From Darksidea phi (taxonomy: Eukaryota > Ascomycota > Dothideomycetes > Pleosporales > Lentitheciaceae): a stretch of DNA of 64,000 nt. Position numbers and translations under genes: made by a program. Positions within the stretch are counted from its first letter, which is position 1; the number at the start of each line of letters is the position of its first letter. Of this stretch, positions 21,657 through 30,493 are shown one piece after another. Below the pieces are notes generated by a model. That model saw only the letters and a list, made by a program, of their open reading frames with translations. It made no database searches and was not told where the DNA came from. The DNA lies in assembly GCA_030770425.1 (NCBI GenBank), contig JASJFT010000007.1, forward strand, positions 438,245-502,244, in the 5' to 3' direction.

Positions 21657-22000
21657 CGGATCACCACTACAAAAGGATGGATATGAGCTTTCTCAGATCT
21701 TCATGTTCGTTTCAAATGCTTGAATCGCTGAGATTGACGTTGTCAGCGGTGAGGATGTGTATAAATATCCTTCCCCCTCTCAATCTATTTCTCTTCTACA
21801 CCGCACGCTTCGCGAGTCTTGACTAAAATGTTGACAGACCCGTACATGGGATTGTTGTTGTTCTTCCCTAAAACTGCAGTGATTGGGCGTGTACCGTTGC
21901 CGCGGAACCTGTTTCTGATTAGGGTAAAAGGTCGAAGTTAGATCCGGGACCTTATGAGTGTGTTTCAAAGTGAACAGAGGTCGACGCAGCTATTATCTAT
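21657..22000 (+). repeat. Tandem module P6 of the TATA/CTAAAA array
   Basis: Upstream element GATCACCACTAC near 21659, TATAAATA at 21760-21767, CT-rich tract, CTACACCGCAC at 21797-21807, ACTAAAATG near 21823, ATGGGATTGTTGTTG and CCTAAAAC at 21867. This is the last recognisable plus-strand copy; the following sequence changes to an unrelated AT-rich stretch and then repeat copy 1. Confidence 0.75.
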
Positions 22001-22048
22001 TCTATAGCTCTAAATATGTACCCCTTAGTATATATCCTATTTAGCTTG

Positions 22049-22285
22049 CAGGCAATTTTTATACCATGGGCGATAGTGTGGGTGTACTAACTCATCGCTA
22101 CTGCTGTTGGTCTCTCAACCGCCTCAATGTTCGACTTTCGAAACATCACCTCGTCGGTATCTCACGATCGGCAATACTGTGTACAGCTCTACAGCTCTAT
22201 TATTGTGTATAAGGTGTAGGTATAGCACCTCTACTGTGTTTCGTGCGGACCTTACAAAAGAGACCTTCACTATGCAAATCCAAAA
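22049..22285 (+). repeat. Dispersed repeat, copy 1
   Basis: About 235 bp that match, with small indels, the reverse complement of 26934-27198 and the plus strand of 39333-39513. Shared blocks include GGCAATTTTTATA, CTGTTGGTCTC, CTACAGCTCTATTAT, AGCACCTCTACTGT, CGTGCGGACCTT and ATGCAAATCC. It directly precedes an A9C10-type homopolymer tract. The family could be a MITE or solo LTR remnant; the ends are not defined well enough to say which. Confidence 0.75.
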
Positions 22286-22432
22286 AAAAACCCCCCCCCC
22301 TCCCCTAACTAGCTGATACTTAGATTAATACCTAAGAAATTCCCTGTGTATTTAAACGATCTACGGCGGAAGGCGAGTCAGCGGGGTTTAGTTTACGGGT
22401 AGGCAAAAGCCACTACCATGTGTACCCATGAG

Positions 22433-24638
22433 CTAGGGATTGGATGGAGCACTCACATTGTCCTCCGGGCAGCAGTATCTGAGACCATGTGCAAAGGGAT
22501 TTCCTGGTTCAGGATGTACAAGGGTTGGTGTGTAGCTGGTGTTTGGGCGCATGTTGATGTGGTTCGGTGGGGGATAATCTGCCGGGTTGTACGGGGGATA
22601 GTGTGCATAAGGATTTCCTGGTTCGAAGTGTACAAGGGGTGGGGTCCATATTCTAGGAGATAATCTGCCGGGTTGCACGGTGGTGTATATGGGGGAGGGC
22701 CCATATTCTAGGAGATAATTCGGGTTGCACGGGGGATATTGTGCATCTACGGGCTGGGTTGGGGGTGGGGGAAAGTAGTTTGTCTCTGGGAAGTAGCGAG
22801 CGTCTGCGCCGACGGGGGCAGTGGGAGGAGGGCTTAGGCTTCGGTATTGCCGCCTTCGATTTTGTTCTGGGCGTAATGTGGGACTCAATGAGCGCGCTCG
22901 TTGTTCCTGATAAGCTAAGTCTCTGGCGTCAGCGGCCGTCTTCTGCCTGATCTGCTCAGAACTCTGCAGGATCCGACCATTACCCAGCAAAGCCTGCCAG
23001 TATCTGGGGTCATCTGCACCGCATGCCAAATGGTTCAACCAATCTTGAGGTGAATAGCTCTCATCAAGCGATTTAATTCTGACGATAGTAATTTCGTCAG
23101 TGCGGATGAGCACCTTTACCGCATCTCCAGCGTTCTCACCGAAGAGTCGCGTCGCCAGAGCCACCGATTTTCTATACAATTCATCCGCATCATCATGGTC
23201 TTTGATGGCCTGAGCCTGTTTCGCCAGTAGCACTAAAGTTTTGATGTTCATCATAGCTTGCTGAGAATCTGCAATCCCGTGAGGCTCTGGGACGGTTCTT
23301 CCAGGCGGCTTTTGAGGCAAGCGCTCCCCATACACTTGACAGCGCGCGAATATAGGCTCTGTCGGATATGGGATGAATTTTATACCGCGCTCAGTGTCAC
23401 GTGCAAACCTATCGGATGCAAATCTGTTCTGTATCAAGGTGATACAAAGCCATTGGCCCAGCGTGACACATTCAAAATATAGACACGCCAGGAATTTGCC
23501 ACCGAAAAGATGCAGAAGAGGCAGGCAAAGGTGGATGCCGCGAGCACTGACAGCGGGTGGATTCGTCCCATGTTCGAAGTCGCCATACTTGCGACCTCTA
23601 CCGTCGGCGGACATCAGAGCCGCTTTAAGTTGGTGGTCCGGGATACGATGGAGATCTGAGTAATTCCACTTCATTCCGTACAATCGCTTGAATTCGTCAG
23701 GATTGCGCGCAAACATTGAGCTAAAAGCGTTGTCATTGGCTCGTTGGAGACGAGACCGATCGGAGTTTCCACCAAGGAGAACACTCTTGCAGGACGCTAC
23801 GGCGACAGGATTCTCATCGTATCCCTGACCGGGCCAAGCGAAGATTGTGTAGTCTTCTACACTTTGTAGAACATGTTCTTGAAGCCGGAGGAAGGCTCGC
23901 TCGCCTTCTCCGTAAAGGAGCGGCATGTTGACCTCGAAGATACCAAAGAGGCAGTAAGCTTTATCCTCTACTCTCGTGGTCTGTCTTTCTGCGGCCCATG
24001 ACATCTTTTCCGCGACATTGAAGTGAAAGAGTGGTTCGCCTACTAAAGCGCGAGAGTTGATTCCCGTGACTGCACTAATCTCGTCCCGAAGCTGCGATCG
24101 TGAGCCGAATGATTCCCAGTTCGCTGCATAAAATTCAACAACAGGAGGGGCTAGGAGTTCCTGGAGGGTCCAACCACGAGTGAACCACCGACTGTGTTTG
24201 AAACGACGTTTCACGTCGAAAAGGTCGCCCCAATTTGGATCTCTAACAGTGTTTGCGCAAGGTATATCTGACAGGTAGGCGTAACAGATGGTCGAGCCCT
24301 GATACCAAGCATACATTGAATTGATCGCCTCTGATAGCTCTGCGCTACTAGTCTTGTCGATACTGCAAACTCTTAGTATTGAAAATCACAGACCGGAGTC
24401 AGACCCACCAGCAAGTATCAATCCAAGCGTAACGGAAGCCATCGTCTCGCGCTTGCTTGCAGCAAGCTACTACTTTCTTGAATCCTTGCTTATTCTCTAA
24501 ATATGATTCATCATTATCTCTTAAGTCTTGAAACGTAACCTCTTCACCTTCCCATGTATGCGATAGGGTTGCATAGTGGTTGGATAATGCATCATGAAAG
24601 TACTCGAGCTGAAGTGTCGTCGTGTTGACCAACCACAT
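22433..24638 (-). CDS. HET-domain (heterokaryon incompatibility) protein
   Basis: Two exons (24638-24409 and 24362-22433) separated by a 46-nt intron encode about 719 residues. The start MWLVNTTTLQLEYF and the blocks YATLSHTW, WIDTCCIDKTSSAELSEAIN (spanning the splice), SRWFTRGWTLQELLAP and DKAYCLFGIF..MPLLYGEGERAF define the HET domain. HET proteins trigger allorecognition cell death or defence in filamentous fungi. A helical stretch near residue 490 (LAKQAQAIKDHDDADELYRKS) resembles a TPR/MIT hairpin. The last ~150 residues are proline- and tyrosine-rich and made of imperfect repeats. The gene lies between inverted copies of a dispersed repeat, in the most repeat-rich part of the window. 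Confidence 0.9.
22497..22750 (-). repeat. Minisatellite-like repeats in the HET C-terminus
   Basis: Two or three imperfect copies of the blocks GGATTTCCTGGTTC..GTACAAGGG and GATAATCTGCCGGGTTG(T/C)ACGG lie within the coding region, producing repeated P/Y/N-rich peptide such as PPYNPADY and EPGNP. Copy number is likely to vary between strains. Confidence 0.7.
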
Positions 24639-25861
24639 GACTGGCGTCCTTCCATTGACAAACGTGAAGTCAGAAGACTGCGGGCTAGCTATTCAAACAT
24701 GGAGACGGGCTCAAAACTTACCTTTGCTATACCTCTGTTGGGGAAAATAACCTTGATAGAAAACCAGGGGTCCCAACAGGCCCCAGCTCCCTCTTCAGCA
24801 AGTCGTCTACCTAGTTTCGGTTATCGCAAGAGTCGAAGCTGCTTATAGTGCACAGCTAAGGTGTTTGAGAGAATATTAGAGCAGTAAAAAGGCTGGTCCA
24901 GAGTGGCCGAGAGCTAAAGGGGAGGGAGTTTACGGATTACCGTTTCTCTCAGCTGACGCGATTAGGATTTATATTCGCTAAGCCCTGAGCCCCAAAACCT
25001 GATTGGGCCTAGAACTTGATCACCCTACCAAAACGTGTCGCTGTTATTCGACGTACACATCTTTTACGGGTTCCGGGTAAGGGCCGATAGTGTGTTACTC
25101 GACGTTGGTTTCAGGTAGGTCAAGGTGAAGTCAACGAATTCTATTGCTAGAATAACTACTAAAAAAGATCTAATGATACGAGTTAAGTATGGGTGATTAA
25201 CTACGAAAGATAGAAATGAAGATAGAAGAGACCTTCCGCGCCTTTACACCCTTCGTCTGGAGCCGTGCTCTGTTTCCTAGGATATGGATCATCCAGATCA
25301 TTGTCACGTGATGTTGGATCACTGACTAAGCTGTGGCTGGCGTCCCCAGCCACTCTGGAGTGCCCCCCTCATCGCCTCGTGGCTCTAGGGTCGTAACAGT
25401 CACTATCTAAAAAGACACTATAACGATCAACTACGCTTTTTAACACAGATACCTATAAGTAGGCTATATAACTAGATATTAGTAATCTTAGTTCTAGTAT
25501 TTGTAAGAGCTAGTATACTATCACTAGGGCGTATAATATTCTATTAGGTTTGACCTCCGCCTCAACTCCGTTTAGAAAACAAGCCGGGAACTTAGGATGG
25601 GCCACAAACTTAGCAGAGGTGCTCATATGCCTCTTGCCAAAAGGCACTTAGAGCCTGTGAACTTCAGGGTTCTCTGATGTTCGTTAAATTTCCGATGCCT
25701 GACCAAAATTCGCGAGAAGCCAATCGTAGGAGCAATTCAACCATGGTTACAATGCTACACATATATAAGTCCCGCCCCATTCAAAAACAACACACTCGTT
25801 GTATCATCATTACCACCAAAACTACTACAGCTATTAAATACACCACTCGATATTATCCACT
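24639..25861. other. AT-rich gene-free stretch with DUF3669 gene promoter
   Basis: No intact gene is supported. The segment around 25130-25560 is AT-rich with many TA dinucleotides and no open frame, which fits an old RIP-degraded repeat. A promoter-like TATATAA lies at 25762-25768, about 95 bp before the DUF3669 start codon, followed by a C-rich tract and CAACACACTC. Confidence 0.45.
25762..25768 (+). promoter_or_regulatory. TATA box upstream of DUF3669 gene
   Basis: TATATAA followed by a C-rich tract (CCCGCCCC) and a CAACACACTC start-like region. The arrangement resembles that of the array modules at 19.6-22.0 kb, so it may simply be the usual layout of strong promoters in this fungus. Confidence 0.5.
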
Positions 25862-26854
25862 ATGCTCAGTTCCAACGTCCAATACCGTTGTATCGGAAAG
25901 GGCTTTTGCGGCAGTATTTGGACTCTTGAAGGCAGCCAGGACGACGTATGCACCGCCATAAAGCGCGAAGACGGCGGGCCCGGCCGATCAGTCACAAACG
26001 ACTACAACATGCATCTCCGAGTTCTCCAAAGCGCACTTCAACATCCTCCCTCGATGCCTCTCTCGATACCGCAATGCCACAAGCTGATCCAACCAACCGA
26101 TGCCTGGTGGCAACTGAGCCTACATCAATTCCCCGCTGGCTACTCCGCTTGCAGGGCACTCATCTCGGAGCGCATCCCAAAGGTACCAAGGCGGATTAGC
26201 GACAAAATCGTGGATCTCTTCTGCGCTGGCAACGCTCCGCTGTCTGATTTTGTGAAAAGTAACGCCGACGATGATGCCTGCTTGATTCGGCCATATTTGG
26301 GACGGCGTCGTCGCCACCGACAAGAGGCGACAAGTACATCGCGCTTCCAACGCTTCAGCCTCCGGAACGTGCCCCTCCATATCAACCAGATGGAAGCGCT
26401 CGGTCTGGACGCCAGTTCCTACGCCGAGACCATGGCAGACGCTCTCGCGCTGATGCATTGGGGTGCCCGAATCGACGCGAATGACGTCGAGTTCGTGCTG
26501 GCGCCTCCGCGAGGAGTTGAGCCTCCACTTTCATCCGTCTTTCAATCGGAATACTTGGGCATTCACTGCATGTGGATCCTCGACTTCGACTGTTGTCGAC
26601 CACTCTCCATGGATGAGGCAGGTATCGAGCAAGCCTGCGTGGCGTTTTTCAGAAACGATCCATTTTACCCGAGGCCGGGGAGTGGAGAAGCCGCTGATGA
26701 GGAGCTATGGAAGGTGTTCAGGCAGAGGTTTTTGGCGGCTAGTCGGGGAATTTTGGGAGAGGCGAGTGAGGATGGGTGGAATCTCGTGGACAAGTTGGTG
26801 GAGAGGATTGAGGAGGAGGGACGGTTGAGAATGAGGAGGAGAAAGGAGGAGTGA
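25862..26854 (+). CDS. DUF3669 domain protein
   Basis: A single exon encodes 330 residues. The N-terminal IGKGFCGSIW and AIKREDGGPGRS ND blocks, and the C-terminal HCMWILDFDCCRPLSMD and AFFRNDPFYPRP blocks, are the signature of DUF3669 proteins, a lineage-specific family of filamentous ascomycetes distantly resembling protein kinases. The glycine-rich start (GKGFCGS) and AIK recall a kinase P-loop and lysine, but I see no HRD or DFG motif, so activity is doubtful. The function of the family is not established. The 3' flank contains a (TTC)n(ATC)n microsatellite and repeat copy 2 in inverted orientation. Confidence 0.82.
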   Translation: MLSSNVQYRCIGKGFCGSIWTLEGSQDDVCTAIKREDGGPGRSVTNDYNMHLRVLQSALQHPPSMPLSIPQCHKLIQPTDAWWQLSLHQFPAGYSACRALISERIPKVPRRISDKIVDLFCAGNAPLSDFVKSNADDDACLIRPYLGRRRRHRQEATSTSRFQRFSLRNVPLHINQMEALGLDASSYAETMADALALMHWGARIDANDVEFVLAPPRGVEPPLSSVFQSEYLGIHCMWILDFDCCRPLSMDEAGIEQACVAFFRNDPFYPRPGSGEAADEELWKVFRQRFLAASRGILGEASEDGWNLVDKLVERIEEEGRLRMRRRKEE

Positions 26855-26889
26855 GCTTCTGTAGAGCATATGTTTTATTAGCAAAAAGG

Positions 26890-26929
26890 TTTCTTCTTCT
26901 TCTTCTTCATCATCATCATCATCATCATA
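26890..26929. repeat. (TTC)n(ATC)n microsatellite
   Basis: About six TTC units followed by about six ATC units directly downstream of the DUF3669 gene. Confidence 0.9.
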
Positions 26930-26933
26930 TTTG

Positions 26934-27198
26934 ATTTGGATTTGCATAGTGGGAGTCTCTTCAGAAGGTCCGCACGAAACACAGTAGGAGTTTGTATACA
27001 GTAGAGGTGCTATACCCACACCTTATACACGATAATAGAGCTGTAGAGCTGTACACAGTACGATGAGGTAATATTTCGAACATTGAGGCGCTGGACGAGA
27101 AATGACATGTGATGCCGAACCACAGAGCGTTGGGAGACCAACAGCGGTAGCGAGGAGTTAGCGCACCAACACCACCTATAGTATAAAAATTGCCCGCG
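26934..27198 (-). repeat. Dispersed repeat, copy 2 (inverted relative to copy 1)
   Basis: On the minus strand this reads as the same element as 22049-22285, including GGCAATTTTTATA, CGCTGTTGGTCTCCCAAC, CTACAGCTCTATTAT, AGCACCTCTACTGTAT, TCCTACTGTGTTTCG and ATGCAAATCCAAAT. It is slightly longer than copy 1. Copies 1 and 2 enclose a 5-kb segment with the HET and DUF3669 genes. Confidence 0.78.
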
Positions 27199-27218
27199 AT
27201 GATACCAGCATCCCACTC

Positions 27219-27288
27219 ATATCCATCTCTTATCCTCAGCCAGCTTCCTCACTATATCCATCTCTTATCCTCAGCCAGCTTCCTTACA
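27219..27288. repeat. Two tandem 35-bp repeats
   Basis: ATATCCATCTCTTATCCTCA plus 15 more bases occurs twice in direct succession (27219-27253 and 27254-27288), differing only at the end. It lies immediately upstream of the TAG-interrupted frame and may be part of its former promoter or leader. Confidence 0.85.
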
Positions 27289-27306
27289 TCAACACCCACC
27301 AACCAC

Positions 27307-27909
27307 ATGTCTTCACTAACGATCGTTCGCCTAGTCCTTCGGCAGGACTTTTAGCAGGAGGAACTAGAGCGAAATAGGCTATTCGAGTACAGCGCTCTAA
27401 ACCTTTTAAATATCGCGGCGGAGCATCCCCGGTGCTACAAGCGGGAGGTGCTGTCGACAGGGCTCCTCGATTACAACAACCGTTAGTACAAAACCAACTA
27501 TACGTTGGATATATTCGAGGGAACGAGCGGCAATAGGATTCTCGTATAGCTGTTGGCAGTTGCCTATATTATGTTCCTGTCCGAGGCCCTACATGACGAG
27601 GATAGGCGTTTCGTCTAGAGGTAGCTGTACCGTCTGCGCAGGCTAGAGGAAAAGCTTGTACAGGGAGGATCGTTGTAGAAGGAGGAATCGGCCTTCTTGG
27701 CACGCTATAGAGGGAGCGAATACCTAACGTAGAAGATAGAGCTAGTGTCCATAGTAGATACGATACGAACGATGGCGTAGGGGATCGAATACGGAGGAAC
27801 CGGTAGGAATAGGCAGGACGGAGGACGATGGGGATACCTGGCTAGGGAGGGTAGGGGGTTCGGCGTTGTCGGCGCGTTTAACTGTCTGCATGTATCATTA
27901 GTAAATTAG
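27307..27909 (+). pseudogene. Reading frame with eight internal TAG stops, probably RIP-inactivated
   Basis: From ATG 27307 one frame runs 200 codons to a terminal TAG at 27907. It contains eight internal stops (27352, 27484, 27547, 27616, 27622, 27676, 27730, 27778), every one TAG and none TAA or TGA. The peptide between stops looks like ordinary protein (for example LLNIAAEHPRCYKREVLS, LAVAYIMFLSEALHDEDRRF, YRLRRLEEKL). Each TAG can be read as a former CAG (Gln), the product of C-to-T change at CpA, which is the preferred RIP target. I do not recognise the protein family. Its position beside a dispersed repeat and the tandem 35-bp duplication fits a former repeated element. Confidence 0.7.
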
Positions 27910-28235
27910 GAGCTGTCATTGTCCTGTAGTTGCTGCCTGTGCTGTTGCGTGAGATGTCGAAACATTGAAACACAATGAGGTGATTAGAATCACGAAAAAC
28001 ACAGCCAGCCCAGGAGCCAACGTGACGTCACGCCGGGTAGTGGCCCAAGCTCCTGGGGGAGGGGCATCATCATCATATAGTGATTTAAGTTCTCTTTAAT
28101 CCTTCTACTATCTTTTCTTTCCAATCCTTTTTCTTTTACTACTTTATTTATAGTTAAGACTTGGCTACCAATCTAAGTAGTTTATTTAATATACTAACGC
28201 TACCTTTACTAGTAGAACTTCTCGTCGATTATCCC
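27910..28235. other. Gene-free stretch before the MFS gene
   Basis: AT-rich, with no supported gene. The part near 28080-28200 is strongly AT-rich and may be 3' flank of the transporter gene plus repeat debris. Confidence 0.4.
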
Positions 28236-30033
28236 CTAATTCCGGGTCTTACTCATAGATTCCAAATGTACTACCTCGTCGAGTTTCTCTGTCGCAACAT
28301 TCTCATCAAGGTGCACCGTTACAAAAGAGTCTCCAAATACCTCATTGATCTCCTCGAGAGACTTTCCCATCGTCTCCGGAACGAAAAGGTACACTGCAGC
28401 CGCGGTGACAAGATTCATGACAAGAAAGAAAATGTAATATCTCCACTTCACATTCGTAAGCGCGGTAGGTGACGCCTGCGCTAAAATGACCTGGATGACG
28501 AAAGACCAGAACGTTGCGATGGCACCGCCCGTCGCGCGAATCTGCGTCGGGAAAATCTCAGTGCAGTAGACTGGGGCGCCCGAATTCCAGCTAATGGAGA
28601 ATATGATATCGAAGAGAAGTAAGAAGAATATTCCGAAGGCATTGGCGACCTTGTTGGGGCCGCCTCCAAATACTGCGACGAAGATCATGACGATTGCGAT
28701 ATCGAGACCCATACCTAGAGAGCCCCAAATTAACATGGTACGACGCTTAACACGGTCGATGATGAACGCCAGGCAGAATAAGTTGGACAACGGTCCTAGG
28801 ATCCCCCACACTCCCGCCAGTGCCAGGACGGTCGCACCCTGTACGCCAAGGGATTTGTACATGATCGTCTGGTAGTAATTGATAGCGGAGATGCCGCATA
28901 TTTGCTGGCCTATCTGGATCCCACATCCGAGAATCAGGCGCTTCCGATATGAGGATTTCCGAAGGATGCCCAGCAGCGAGGACTCCTCATTCTCCTTTTC
29001 CCACACGATCTGATCGCGCATTTGGATGTATTCTTTCTTGACGTAGTCTTCTTGACCTTTCTTGCGAAGCTTCTTCATGAGCTCATAGGCTTGTTCTGTC
29101 TTGCCAGACTCGATGAGAAAGCGGGGAGACTCAGGCAGGAAGTAGGTGCCGACAAGAAGAATGATGGCCCAGAGGATCTGAAGGCCGACTGGGAACCTAT
29201 ACTGTATCGGCACGTGTTAGTTACCGAGCGTTATGCTCTTGGTGCGTGCCGCTCACAGTGAATTGCCCTTTTGCGTAATACACAGCAAAGCCAATCCAGT
29301 TGGACACAGCATAGCCGGTGCCAATGAATTGAGCGTGCAGACCGACGATACTCCCTCTACAAATTGACAGAATCTCAATCAGTACATGTAAATGACATAC
29401 AAGGCTGGAATGATCAGTGATGGTACCTACCGGTGCTCTGGAGGAGCGAGCTCAGACTGATACTGAGGAATGGCGAAGTAGATGATGCCGATAGCTAGTC
29501 CCGCGATCAGGCGGCCGGCAATCAGCATCCCAATTTCCTGCGCAGCTGTTTGGAGAGTACACCCAATGATGGCGACAATGGCACCAATTTGCATCGTGCC
29601 TTTGCGGCCAGCCCAGTTTCCGATTGGCCATGAAAGCAAGCAGCCGATTGCTCCTCCCGCCGTATACTGGACGATATGTTAGCTACAGCGAACAACCCAC
29701 TCATTTGACTTTGACTCACTGTCGAGATGATAGCACCGAGGACAGCTGTGGAAGGATGAAAGAACGTGGCAAAGTACTCCTGAGCCTGGGCTGTACCGAA
29801 GATACCTGCCACCGAGATTGTTGGTTACATGAAAGCAAGCGATGTAGCCAATGCCTGGAGGGAGCTTACCCGAATCATAGCCCCAGAGCAGAGAACCTAT
29901 GCCAACGAAAATAGCTTGGACGTATCGTTAGGACTGATTTACGAAGGGAATTTCAAGAAGCCAACGTACCGCAAAAGTAGTTGTACCCAGTCGCATGCTC
30001 CGAGATGATTCGATGGCGAGCCATGGCCGTCAT
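28236..30033 (-). CDS. MFS sugar transporter
   Basis: Six exons (30033-29970, 29914-29870, 29805-29720, 29666-29431, 29356-29257, 29201-28236) with 53-74-nt introns encode about 498 residues. Family signatures are GYDSGIFG in TM1, the NWAGRKG loop after TM2, PESPRFLIESGK in the central loop, QQICGISAINYY in TM7 and VPETMGKSLEEINEVFG at the C-terminus, all typical of hexose/oligosaccharide porters of the plasma membrane. The closest style is fungal lactose-permease-like or hexose-transporter proteins. It is transcribed divergently from an alpha-galactosidase, which points to galactoside substrates. The ATG before TAMARHRIIS was chosen as the first in-frame start that leads directly into the conserved N-terminus; a longer start is possible. 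Confidence 0.9.
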
Positions 30034-30493
30034 GTCCAGCGGCAGGGTGAGGCTAGGGCGAGTGCCTTGCAGGCTCGAAAAGCTTGCATGATGTTCGAGA
30101 AACATACTATATATGCCACGACGTTCTAGTCCGGAACAAACCATCCGTAGGCCAGGAAGATCATCGGTTCAAACGTCTCATTGTAGTGGTGGGAATACTC
30201 CTACGAAGATTAGCTAGCGGCGGCTAGATCAATGCGTTCTCCTATGGGGTCTAGAGTCTAAGGATAGTTGCGGGGAAGGTACGTCGCGGAATTTAACCCT
30301 ATATTCTACCGGCTATCTAACCGGCTATTAATCCGCCAATAGATCATTTTCTGGCAACTAGATGCGATCCTATGCATTTAATGAATTGGTACGATCTTAA
30401 AGGTTCCGATGAATGCCGATGTTTCCGGAGAAGCGATTGTAGTATCAGGGCCCGTCCGCCTGGCTCGCTGGGTCAACATCTCCGACCAGCAAC
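30034..30493. promoter_or_regulatory. Divergent promoter, MFS transporter / GH36 genes
   Basis: A 460-bp region between two divergent start codons. It is the only upstream sequence available to both genes and so probably coordinates transporter and hydrolase. I cannot assign specific operator sites; the AT-rich middle around 30290-30350 contains direct CCGGCTA(T/A) repeats (CTACCGGCTATCTAACCGGCT) that could be binding sites. Confidence 0.5.

Noticed and set aside
19621..22000. Array considered as a CRISPR array
   Set aside because: Units are long and diverged, with no short identical repeats or unique spacers, and the genome is fungal.
19621..22000. Array considered as box C/D snoRNA or 5S rRNA cluster
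   Set aside because: No RTGATGA/CTGA box pairs, no A/C-box internal promoter and no 5S-like sequence; the TATA plus CT-rich layout is that of Pol II promoters.
22286..22310. A-run followed by C-run next to repeat copy 1, considered as a poly(A) tail of a retroelement
   Set aside because: The A-run is short, flows straight into a C-run, and no retroelement coding region lies upstream of it.
27307..27909. TAG stops read as glutamine by an altered code or readthrough
   Set aside because: All intact genes in the window use CAG/CAA for Gln and normal stop codons; C-to-T change by RIP is simpler.
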